Origin: Streptomyces sp. NRRL S-646
GTDB taxonomy: Bacteria; Actinomycetota; Actinomycetes; Streptomycetales; Streptomycetaceae
Assembly (NCBI RefSeq): GCF_000720765.1
Contig: NZ_JODC01000012.1
Span: 62,001 to 126,000 of the forward strand
Reading direction: 5' to 3'
Length of the DNA stretch: 64,000 nucleotides
Below the pieces are notes generated by a model that did not search any database, was not told the origin of the DNA, and worked only from the letters and a program-made list of their open reading frames with translations. Shown here in pieces: positions 9,943-17,107 of this stretch. A program made the translations under genes and the position numbers. The stretch's first letter is position 1, and the number at the start of each line of letters is the position of its first letter.

Positions 9943-11603
9943 GCGTCGTCACCCTCGCGCATGGGAACCCGCACACCCCGCTCGTCGGCGACGGTCTCGG
10001 CGATCTCGTAGCCGGCGTCGACGTGCCGGATGACACCCATGCCGGGGTCGTTCGTGAGCACACGGCGGAGCTTCTCCCCGGCCAGCTTCGTGCCGTCGGC
10101 AACAGAGACCTGCCCAGCGTGAATGGACCGCCCCATACCGACGCCACCGCCATGGTGAATGGACACCCACGACGCACCGGAAGCCACGTTGACCATGGCG
10201 TTCAGCAGCGGCCAGTCCGCGATCGCGTCGGACCCGTCCAGCATGGCCTCGGTCTCGCGGTAGGGGGACGCCACGGAACCGCTGTCGAGGTGATCGCGCC
10301 CGATGGCCAGCGGAGCCGCCAGCTCGCCGCTCGCGACCATGTCGTTGAACCGCTCGCCCGCCTTGTCCCGCTCGCCGTAACCCAGCCAGCAGATACGCGC
10401 GGGCAGGCCCTGGAAGTGGACCCGCTCGCCCGCCATCTTGATCCAGCGGGCGAGGGATTCGTTCTCCGGGAACAGGTCCAGGATCGCCTTGTCGGTCTTG
10501 GCGATGTCGGAGGCCTCGCCGGACAGGGCGGCCCAGCGGAAGGGGCCCTTGCCCTCGGAGAACAGCGGCCTGATGTAGGCGGGGACGAAGCCCGGGAACG
10601 CGAACGCCCGCTCGTACCCCGCGAGTTGGGCCTCGCCGCGGATCGAGTTGCCGTAGTCGAAGACCTCCGCACCGGCGTCCATGAAGCCGACCATCGCCTC
10701 GACGTGCCTGGCCATCGACTCCCGCGCGCGCACCGTGAACCCGGCCGGGTCCTTCGCCGCCGCGTCCGCCATGTCGTCGAAGTCGACACCCAGCGGCAGG
10801 TACGACAGCGGGTCGTGGGCGGAGGTCTGGTCGGTGACGATGTCGATGGGGGCGCTCTCGGCGAGCATGCGGGGCAGCAGTTCGGCGGCGTTGCCCAGCA
10901 GGCCGATGGAGAGCGGGCGGCGGGCGTCGCGGGCCTCGACCGCGAGCTGGAGGGCGTGCTCCAGGTTGTCGGCCTTCACGTCCAGGTACCGGTGCTCGAT
11001 ACGCCGCTCGATGGCACGCGGGTCGCAGTCGATGCAGATGGCGACGCCGTCGTTCATGGTCACGGCGAGGGGCTGGGCGCCGCCCATGCCGCCGAGTCCG
11101 GCCGTCAGCGTGATGGTCCCGGCGAGGGTGCCGTTGAACTTCTTCGCGGCGACGGCGGCGAAGGTCTCGTAGGTGCCCTGCAGGATGCCCTGGGTGCCGA
11201 TGTAGATCCAGGAGCCGGCGGTCATCTGCCCGTACATGGTCAGGCCGAGGGCCTCCAGGCGGCGGAACTCCTCCCAGTTGGCCCAGTCGCCGACGAGGTT
11301 GGAGTTGGCGATGAGGACACGCGGGGCCCACTCGTGGGTCTGCATGACGCCGACCGGGCGGCCGGACTGGACCAGCATGGTCTCGTCCTGCTTCAGCCCC
11401 TTCAGCGTCCGCACCATCGCATCGAAGGAGCGCCAGTCGCGGGCCGCCTTGCCCGTGCCGCCGTAGACGACGAGCTTGTCGGGGTGCTCGGCGACCTCCG
11501 GGTCGAGGTTGTTCTGCAGCATCCGCAGGGCGGCTTCCTGCTGCCATCCCAGGGCACTCAGTTCCGTACCGCGCGCTGCTCGGACGGGGCGGGGTCCTGA
11601 CAT
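9939..11603 (-). CDS. hutU: urocanate hydratase
   Basis: The 554-residue urocanase uses tightly bound NAD+ as an electrophile to hydrate urocanate to imidazolonepropionate. Recognisable segments are [60 protein letters not shown] and [18 protein letters not shown]. The length matches the family (about 555). It is the first gene of the hut operon. An AGGAGG site lies 6 nt before the ATG, and a clear promoter with an overlapping inverted repeat precedes it. hutH is not in this operon. Confidence 0.95.
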   Translation of the reverse strand: MSGPRPVRAARGTELSALGWQQEAALRMLQNNLDPEVAEHPDKLVVYGGTGKAARDWRSFDAMVRTLKGLKQDETMLVQSGRPVGVMQTHEWAPRVLIANSNLVGDWANWEEFRRLEALGLTMYGQMTAGSWIYIGTQGILQGTYETFAAVAAKKFNGTLAGTITLTAGLGGMGGAQPLAVTMNDGVAICIDCDPRAIERRIEHRYLDVKADNLEHALQLAVEARDARRPLSIGLLGNAAELLPRMLAESAPIDIVTDQTSAHDPLSYLPLGVDFDDMADAAAKDPAGFTVRARESMARHVEAMVGFMDAGAEVFDYGNSIRGEAQLAGYERAFAFPGFVPAYIRPLFSEGKGPFRWAALSGEASDIAKTDKAILDLFPENESLARWIKMAGERVHFQGLPARICWLGYGERDKAGERFNDMVASGELAAPLAIGRDHLDSGSVASPYRETEAMLDGSDAIADWPLLNAMVNVASGASWVSIHHGGGVGMGRSIHAGQVSVADGTKLAGEKLRRVLTNDPGMGVIRHVDAGYEIAETVADERGVRVPMREGDDA

Positions 11604-11634
11604 GGTCTGCCTCCTAGCGGATTGTTGCTGCCGT

Positions 11635-11659
11635 TATTCACATCCTGACGTCCTGAATA
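11635..11659. promoter_or_regulatory. inverted repeat in the hutU promoter (operator candidate)
   Basis: TATTCA and TGAATA are perfect 6-bp arms separated by 13 bp. The element covers the -10 region of the hutU promoter, the classical place for a repressor. Confidence 0.6.
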
Positions 11660-11670
11660 GAACTAGTCAA
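11642..11670 (-). promoter_or_regulatory. hutU promoter
   Basis: On the minus strand, -35 TTGACT (11665-11670) and -10 CAGGAT (11642-11647) are 17 bp apart. Both fit the streptomycete HrdB consensus well. The leader to the ATG is short and holds a good AGGAGG site. Confidence 0.7.
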
Positions 11671-11750
11671 TACATCCGCGGGCCAGCGTGGGCCCGCCGC
11701 AGATGTTTGGCTGGAAGCACAGGCACGGACGGCGAGGAACGGGGGATCTG

Positions 11751-13148
11751 ATGGACGGCAGGGACGGCAGGGACGGCAGGGACGGCAGGGACGGGGACGG
11801 GACCGAGCGGTCGGCCCGGCGTGACGACGCGGTACGGGCCGCCGTGGAGCAGGGGCTGCTGGGGCCCGGCACTCCCATCGTGGGGCTGCTCGACATCACC
11901 GGCATCCGGGAGGCGGCCGCCGAGCTGCGGGCGGCGTTCGACGCGGTCACGGCGCCCGGCACGCCGGTGCTGCACGCGTTCGCGGTGAAGGCGACCCCGC
12001 TGGTGCCGGTGCTGCGGCTGCTGCACACGGAGGGGATCGGCGCGGAAGTGGCGAGCCCGGGCGAGCTGGCGCTGGCACGGGCGGCGGGCGTACCGCCGAA
12101 CCGCACGGTTCTGGACTCGCCCGCGAAGACCCCGGCCGAGCTGCGGGAGGCGCTGGCGCTGGGCATCGCCGTCAACGCGGACAATCCGCAGGAGCTGGAC
12201 CGCATCGACGCCCTGATGCGGTCGGCGACCAGCCGCTCCCCGCTGGGGATCAGGGTGAACCCCCAGGTCGGCGGGGGTTCCATCGAAGCCACGTCGACCG
12301 CGACGGCGACCTCGAAGTTCGGGGTGGCACTGCGGGACGAGGGGGCGCACGAATGGGTCGTACGGGCGTATGCGGACCGCCCGTGGCTGACGCGGCTGCA
12401 TGCGCACACCGGGTCCCAGGGCATTCCGCTCTCGCTGATGGTGCAGGGCGTGGCCGAGACGTATGCGCTCGCCGAGGAGATCAACCGGCGGCTCGGGCGC
12501 CCGCAGATCGACACGCTCGACATCGGCGGCGGGCTGCCGGTGAACTTCGGCTCGGACGACACGACACCGACGTACGCGCAGTACGCGCGGCTGCTGAGCG
12601 AGGCGGTGCCGGGGCTGTTCGACGGGCGGTACGGGCTGGTCACCGAGTTCGGGCGGTCGCTGCTGGCCAAGCACGGCACGGTGGTGGCCCGGGTGGAGTA
12701 CGCCAAGAGCGCGGGCGGGCGGCCGGTCGCGATCACGCACGCGGGTGTGCAGGTGGCGACGCGGACGGTGTACGCGCCGGGGGCATGGCCGCTGCGGATC
12801 GCCGCCTACGACGGCAAGGGGCGCCCCAAGGAGGGCCCGGCGGTCGTGCAGGACGTCGCGGGGCCGGCCTGCTTCTCGGGCGACCTGCTGGCGGAGGGGC
12901 GGGCGCTGCCGCTGCTGGAGCAGGGGGACCATGCCGCGGCGCTGGACACGGGGGCGTACTACTTCGCGCACCACTACGCGTACAACTCCCTTGCCCGGCC
13001 CGGGATCTACGGCTTCGCGCCGGACGGGGCCGGGGGCATCGCCTTCGCGACCGTCCGGGAGCCGCAGAGCCTCGACGAGATCGTGGCCGAGTCGGGAGGG
13101 GCGCACACGGACTCGCTCACCACCCTCCGGGCACCTGACCACCGTTGA
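11751..13148 (+). CDS. fold-III PLP decarboxylase (diaminopimelate/ornithine decarboxylase-like)
   Basis: The 465-residue protein is an alanine-racemase-fold decarboxylase. FAVKAT holds the PLP lysine, HTGSQG and DIGGGLPVNFG bind the cofactor phosphate, and LDTGAYYFAHHYAYNSL is the C-terminal substrate region. Related enzymes act on meso-diaminopimelate, ornithine, lysine or arginine; the substrate cannot be told from the sequence alone. The first codons are built from a 9-bp repeat encoding Gly-Arg-Asp units. The ATG at 11751 has GGGGGA upstream; an earlier ATG at 11706 is in frame but less well placed. It is divergent from hutU and may share its control region. Confidence 0.8.
   Translation: MDGRDGRDGRDGRDGDGTERSARRDDAVRAAVEQGLLGPGTPIVGLLDITGIREAAAELRAAFDAVTAPGTPVLHAFAVKATPLVPVLRLLHTEGIGAEVASPGELALARAAGVPPNRTVLDSPAKTPAELREALALGIAVNADNPQELDRIDALMRSATSRSPLGIRVNPQVGGGSIEATSTATATSKFGVALRDEGAHEWVVRAYADRPWLTRLHAHTGSQGIPLSLMVQGVAETYALAEEINRRLGRPQIDTLDIGGGLPVNFGSDDTTPTYAQYARLLSEAVPGLFDGRYGLVTEFGRSLLAKHGTVVARVEYAKSAGGRPVAITHAGVQVATRTVYAPGAWPLRIAAYDGKGRPKEGPAVVQDVAGPACFSGDLLAEGRALPLLEQGDHAAALDTGAYYFAHHYAYNSLARPGIYGFAPDGAGGIAFATVREPQSLDEIVAESGGAHTDSLTTLRAPDHR
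11754..11800 (+). repeat. GACGGCAGG tandem repeat in coding sequence
   Basis: The 9-bp unit GACGGCAGG recurs four times, followed by a degenerate GACGGGGACGGG. It encodes (Asp-Gly-Arg)n at the N-terminus of the decarboxylase. Nine-base units keep the frame, so copy number can change without inactivating the gene. Confidence 0.8.
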
Positions 13149-13169
13149 CACAAAGCCGGTGGATCTGAT

Positions 13170-13202
13170 GGTCAACTACTCGTGAATCAAGGCAAGTTGA
13201 CC
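13170..13202. promoter_or_regulatory. 8-bp inverted repeat with a -35-like TTGACC upstream of the Roadblock operon
   Basis: GGTCAACT (13170-13177) and AGTTGACC (13195-13202) are perfect arms separated by 17 bp. The right arm contains TTGACC. This is an operator-like element about 120 bp before the first Roadblock gene. Confidence 0.5.
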
Positions 13203-13318
13203 CACCTTAGTATCCCGCCGCATGTTCCACCGGAAAATGCCAGAACCCTCGCCCGTCGCACACACGTTGCGTAACTTCGGCGTCACTCAGCCGAACCCCA
13301 GGCGGGAGGGGAATCACG

Positions 13319-13726
13319 GTGCCCGGAATCGATGAGTGCCTGCTGGAAGCGATGCGACTGCCCGGTGCCCGGGGCGCCGCGCTGATCGACTGGACCAGCG
13401 GGCTGGCCCTGGGCACCGTCGGCGAGTCCCCCGGCGGCGACCAGGAGACGGCCGCCGTGGAGGCCGCCGAGATCGCGCGGCTTGCCGCCGAGCAGCACGC
13501 GTTCGCGCCGGACGACGATCCCGACGACGGGGCGGCCGCCGACGCGGATCCGCCGGTCGAGGACCTGATCGTCAGCAATCGGGACAGCTATCACGTGCTG
13601 CGGTTCGTGGGGGCCTCCTTCGACGGCAGTGTGTTCCTGCACCTGTGGCTGGCCCGCGCGGAGGGCAACCTCGCGCTGGCCCGCATCCGGCTGGGCGAGA
13701 TGGCCGAACGGCTGGTGCTGGCATGA
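13319..13726 (+). CDS. Roadblock/LC7-domain protein, first gene of a four-gene operon
   Basis: The 135-residue protein has the Roadblock/LC7 pattern: an amphipathic helix (CLLEAMRLPGARGAALIDWTSG), then LGTVGES, an acidic insert (DDDPDDGAAADADPP), and the C-terminal SNRDSYHVLRFVGASFDGSVFLHLWL strand-helix part. Such domains usually act as dimers that bind small Ras-like GTPases. The GTG start has GGGAGGGG upstream. Its last bases overlap the next start (ATGA). Its sequence resembles the fourth gene of the operon (WTSGLALGT against YTSGMALGT), so the two may be paralogues. Confidence 0.75.
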   Translation: MPGIDECLLEAMRLPGARGAALIDWTSGLALGTVGESPGGDQETAAVEAAEIARLAAEQHAFAPDDDPDDGAAADADPPVEDLIVSNRDSYHVLRFVGASFDGSVFLHLWLARAEGNLALARIRLGEMAERLVLA

Positions 13727-14580
13727 CCGCGGTCCGGACGGCCGAACCCCCGCGTCTGCCCGTGCGCAGCAAGACCGCGGCCGGCGAGCGGGGGTGGGGC
13801 GGTGTCTCCCCGATGCTGACCCGGCTGGCCGCCGAGCGTGCCACCGGCGTCCTGGTCCGCGAGCGCGGCACCCTTCACCTCGCCGAGGGCCTGGTCGTGC
13901 ACGCCGAGAGCCCGTCCGCCCCCGGCCTGGGCACACTCCTCACGGCCCACGGCACACTCGCCCCCGAGGCCTGGCAACGGGCGCTCACGGAGGCGGACGA
14001 CGGTCACGGAGTCGGCATCCGTCTGGTCGACGGCGGTCATCTCGCCCCCGGCGCACTGGAGTTGTGCCAGCTGACGGCGCTGTACGACGCCGCATACTTC
14101 GCCCTCGCCCCCAGCAGCACGCCCGGCCGCTTCCGCTACGGCCCCGCACCCCGGCTCGGCCCGATCCACCCGGTCCCGGTGGCCGCCCTGGAGCACGAGA
14201 CGCTGCGCCGCCGTGACCTCCTCCACCGCATCTGGCCCGATCCGAGGACGGACGAGGCCCCCCTGGTCCGCGCGGACCCCGTGGCCGCCCCTGCCCTCAC
14301 CCGCCGCCAGCAGACGGTGCTGGACCAGGTGAACGGCGTGCGCACGGCACCGGACATCGCCCGCGAACTGGGCCGCCCGGCCTTCCACACGCTGGTGGAC
14401 GTGCGACGGCTGATGGCGGCAGGGGTCGTATCACCCCTCCTGCCCGGGCCGGCACAGCCGAAGCCACCACAGCCCTCGACTGCCCGCGGCGAGCCGCCGC
14501 CGACCGGCCCCGAACAGCTGCCGCCCGATCCCCACACCATCTTGCTGAAGAGGCTCAGGGATGCGCTGGAGGCCCTTTGA
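13723..14580 (+). CDS. DUF4388/PATAN-like protein with C-terminal winged helix
   Basis: The 285-residue protein has two parts. Residues 20-150 follow the DUF4388 (PATAN) pattern, a surface built as L..ERATGVLVRERGTLHLAEGLVVHAESP. Residues 200-245 (LTRRQQTVLDQVNGVRTAPDIARELGRPAFHTLVDVRRLMAAGVV) look like a winged helix. The tail is Pro-rich. DUF4388 proteins are often found with Roadblock/MglB signalling modules. The ATG overlaps the previous stop (ATGA) and the 3' end runs into the next gene's 5' region. Function unknown; a role as scaffold or transcription effector is inference. Confidence 0.65.
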   Translation: MTAVRTAEPPRLPVRSKTAAGERGWGGVSPMLTRLAAERATGVLVRERGTLHLAEGLVVHAESPSAPGLGTLLTAHGTLAPEAWQRALTEADDGHGVGIRLVDGGHLAPGALELCQLTALYDAAYFALAPSSTPGRFRYGPAPRLGPIHPVPVAALEHETLRRRDLLHRIWPDPRTDEAPLVRADPVAAPALTRRQQTVLDQVNGVRTAPDIARELGRPAFHTLVDVRRLMAAGVVSPLLPGPAQPKPPQPSTARGEPPPTGPEQLPPDPHTILLKRLRDALEAL

Positions 14581-14602
14581 CTGGTTCGAGAGGAGACACC
14601 GG

Positions 14603-15142
14603 ATGGCTGCCGACCCCCACATCCTCGAAGAGCTGCGCCGTCTGAGAGCCCGCGTCCCCCAGCTCACCGGCGCCCTCGCGACCGGCCTCGACGGGCGCGT
14701 CCTCGCCCACGACACCCCGGGCGTCGAACCGAACGGCATGGCCGCGCTCGTCGAGACCGCGCACGGGGCAGCCGGGAAGCTGGCGGACGCGACGGGACAG
14801 GGCGAGTTCCGCGAACTCGTCGTGCGGGGTGTGTACGGCTACGTGGCGGCGTACGCGGCGGGCGGCGCAGCCGTGCTGACGCTGCTCGCCCAGGACCGCG
14901 TGAACCTCGGCCGGCTCCTCCTGGAGGGCCGCCGGGCGGCCGCCCGCATCGGCGAGCTCGACGACAGGCGTACGACACCCGCGAACCAGACCCGACCGGC
15001 CAGGGAAGCCAAGGCCGCCAAACCCGAACCCGGATCCGACCCCAAGCCCGGCCCCAAACCGGCCGCCGCACGGACCAGAACCCCGCGCGCACCACGCACC
15101 ACGACCACCAACACCAACGCGCGCACCACCACGGAAAGTTGA
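14603..15142 (+). CDS. Roadblock/LC7-like protein with long basic tail
   Basis: The 179-residue protein starts with a Roadblock-like fold of about 115 residues (ILEELRRLRARVPQLTGALATGLDGRVLAHDTP, FRELVVRGVYGYVAAYAAGGAAVLTLLAQ). A Lys/Pro/Arg/Thr-rich tail follows and is probably disordered. I chose the ATG at 14603, which has GAGGAGA 7 nt upstream; an in-frame ATG at 14561 inside the preceding gene is also possible. It is co-transcribed with its neighbours. Confidence 0.65.
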   Translation: MAADPHILEELRRLRARVPQLTGALATGLDGRVLAHDTPGVEPNGMAALVETAHGAAGKLADATGQGEFRELVVRGVYGYVAAYAAGGAAVLTLLAQDRVNLGRLLLEGRRAAARIGELDDRRTTPANQTRPAREAKAAKPEPGSDPKPGPKPAAARTRTPRAPRTTTTNTNARTTTES

Positions 15143-15163
15143 GAGGAACCGAGGAGCACAGTC

Positions 15164-15538
15164 ATGGCCAACACCGAAACCGCACTGAAAGAGGCGCTCG
15201 CCTCCATCGAGGGCGCCACCGGCGTCGCGCTCGTCGACTACACCAGCGGCATGGCGCTGGGCACGATGGGCGGCAGCAAGGGCTTCGACCTGAATGTCGC
15301 CGCCGCCGGCAACACCGATGTCGTCCGCGCCAAGATGCGCACCATGGAGCACCTCGGGCTCAAGGGCCAGATCGAGGACATCCTGATCACGCTGAGCGAC
15401 CAGTACCACCTGCTCCGCCTGCTCAGCGGCCGCGGCGGCAACGGTCTCTTCCTGTATCTGGTGCTCGACGCCAAGAGGTCCAACCTTGCGATGGCCCGCC
15501 ATCAGCTGAAGAAGATCGAGGAGGATCTCGAAGTCTGA
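15164..15538 (+). CDS. Roadblock/LC7-domain protein
   Basis: The 124-residue protein is a clear single Roadblock/LC7 domain: ALASIEGATGVALVDYTSGMALGTMG, then IEDILITLSDQYHLLRLLSGRGGNGLFLYLVLDAKRSNLAMAR. The GAGGAG site before the ATG is strong. It closes the four-gene operon. Streptomyces conservons pair a Roadblock protein with a kinase, a DUF742 protein and a GTPase, none of which is present here, so this is a different assembly. Confidence 0.8.
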   Translation: MANTETALKEALASIEGATGVALVDYTSGMALGTMGGSKGFDLNVAAAGNTDVVRAKMRTMEHLGLKGQIEDILITLSDQYHLLRLLSGRGGNGLFLYLVLDAKRSNLAMARHQLKKIEEDLEV

Positions 15539-15578
15539 GTTCAGCAGTCCGAGTTCAGCCGTCCGAGTTCAGACGAGT
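15537..15578. repeat. 14-bp tandem repeat between convergent genes
   Basis: GAGTTCAGC(A/C)GTCC is repeated with a 14-bp period and followed by a third partial GAGTTCAGACG. It fills the 30-bp gap between the Roadblock gene and the convergent membrane-protein gene and reaches the latter's stop. Confidence 0.6.
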
Positions 15579-16162
15579 GCCGCGGTGCGGCGCCGCGCTC
15601 CGCCCGGAGCCGCGTCGCCCGCCGCGATGCCCGTGCTGCGGTACGCCTTGACGGCCTTGCCGGCCGGGCGGCCGCCGTTCGCGGCGAGCCAGTCGACCCG
15701 TACCCACAACAGGACGTCGTCGGCCCGTTCGCGCCGCCCGAGCCAGGCGGCCTTCAGCCGCAGCCCGGTGCCGCATCCGGCGAGCAGCATGCCCCCGGCG
15801 GCAGGCACCGCGAACGCGCTGCCCACGGCCGCCGCGAACGCGAGCAGCAGCCACCAGCGGTGCCCGCGGCGCCAGTTGCGCACGCTCACCGCGCGGTCCT
15901 GGAGCACGTCGTGCCTGCCGGCGCGGGCGGCCGCCCGGGCGAGCCCGGCGTACCGCCTGCGGCGGGCGTACGAGACGACGGCCGCCGCGACGATGAACAA
16001 CGCCGCTCCGGTCATGACCCCGATCCGCCGGCCCGTGACCCCCGGCACCAGCACCCCGACACCCGCCGCGAACACCCCGGCCCACCAAAGGGGTGCGGCT
16101 CCGGCCCGTATGACCACAGCCACCCGGGCCAGACCCTGAGCTCTGCCCTCTCCGCGTGCCAC
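15569..16162 (-). CDS. small integral membrane protein of unknown function
   Basis: The 197-residue protein has about four hydrophobic segments (PLWWAGVFAAGVGVLVPGV, GVMTGAALFIVAAAVVS, WWLLLAFAAAVGSAFAV and a shorter one near GGMLLAGCG). Arg-rich loops suggest the connecting segment faces the cytoplasm. The GTG start has GGGAG upstream. It is in the same direction as the RpiR/lyase pair but 84 bp away, so it may or may not be in their transcript. I do not recognise a family. Confidence 0.6.
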   Translation of the reverse strand: MARGEGRAQGLARVAVVIRAGAAPLWWAGVFAAGVGVLVPGVTGRRIGVMTGAALFIVAAAVVSYARRRRYAGLARAAARAGRHDVLQDRAVSVRNWRRGHRWWLLLAFAAAVGSAFAVPAAGGMLLAGCGTGLRLKAAWLGRRERADDVLLWVRVDWLAANGGRPAGKAVKAYRSTGIAAGDAAPGGARRRTAALV

Positions 16163-16246
16163 GTCTGTTCTCCCGTCTCACCTCTGTGCGGCATCCGTGA
16201 GACGCACGCTAACGAGGCAACGTGAGACGAATCTGAAAACGCCCGC

Positions 16247-17107
16247 CTACTCCACGAACAGCCCCCGCGCCGCCGCCCGTGCGTCGAACTCCTCCAGGCG
16301 GGCCTGGGCGTCCGGCAGGTCGTCGCACATCGCCTCCAGCAGGACGCGGCCCAGGAGCATCGGCGCGCAGGCGGTGTCGAAGGCGAGACCCGTGCCGACG
16401 GCGGCGGGCAGGAGCAGGTCGGAGACCTTGGCTACCGGTGCGAAGGCCGAGTCGGCGACCGTGACGACCGTGAGGCCGGCCTCCTTCGCGAAGGCCAGCG
16501 TGTCCACGACCTCGCGGGGGTGCCGGGGCAGGGCGAAGCACAGCAGCGCCGTCGCACCGGCCCGTACGGCGGCCTCGATGCGGTCGTGGATCATCGTGCC
16601 GCCCTCGTTGAGCAGCCGTACGTCCGGGTGGACCTTGGCGGCGAAGTAGCCGAAGCCGTAGGCCTGGGAGGCGGCGGCGCGCAGCCCGAGGACGGGCAGC
16701 GGCCGGGAGGCCGCCAGCAGACGGCCCGCCTTCTGCACGGGCCGGGGGTCGGCCAGCAGTTCGGCGAGGTGCCTGAGGTTCTCGATCTCGGCCTCCACGG
16801 CCTGCTGGTACTCGTTGTACGAGCCGGCGTCCGCGGCCTGTTCGGCGGGGGCGACCTCGCGCAGGTGCTTGCGCAGCGCCGGGTAGCCGTCGAAGCCGAG
16901 GGCGACGGCGAAGCGGGTCACGGACGGCTGGCTGACCCCGGCCAGTTCGGCCAGCTCCACGCTGGACAGGAACGGCACGTCGGCGGCCCGCCGCACCATG
17001 CTGTGCGCGATGCGCCGCTGGGTCGGCGTCAGCCGGTGCCCCTCGAAGAGCGTCTGCAGCCGCCCCGCCGGACTGTCCACCACGCTCAGGTCCCTCTCCG
17101 TGCTCAT
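16247..17107 (-). CDS. MurR/RpiR-family transcriptional regulator
   Basis: The 286-residue regulator has an N-terminal HTH_6 domain (about 20-95: RIAHSMVRRAADVPFLSSVELAELAGVSQPSVTRFAVALGF). A SIS-type sensing domain (about 125-265) follows, including LPVLGLRAAASQAYGFGYFAAKV and ATALLCFALPRHPREVVD. RpiR regulators usually sense a phosphorylated sugar or related metabolite. The ATG overlaps the stop of the lyase gene by four bases (ATGA), so it is translationally coupled to it and most likely controls the lyase and the divergent ABC importer. Confidence 0.85.
   Translation of the reverse strand: MSTERDLSVVDSPAGRLQTLFEGHRLTPTQRRIAHSMVRRAADVPFLSSVELAELAGVSQPSVTRFAVALGFDGYPALRKHLREVAPAEQAADAGSYNEYQQAVEAEIENLRHLAELLADPRPVQKAGRLLAASRPLPVLGLRAAASQAYGFGYFAAKVHPDVRLLNEGGTMIHDRIEAAVRAGATALLCFALPRHPREVVDTLAFAKEAGLTVVTVADSAFAPVAKVSDLLLPAAVGTGLAFDTACAPMLLGRVLLEAMCDDLPDAQARLEEFDARAAARGLFVE

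Noticed and set aside
9831..11600. A 589-codon plus-strand frame opposite hutU
   Set aside because: It is the antisense of hutU, with Val/Gly/Asp-rich low-complexity composition and no recognisable domain.
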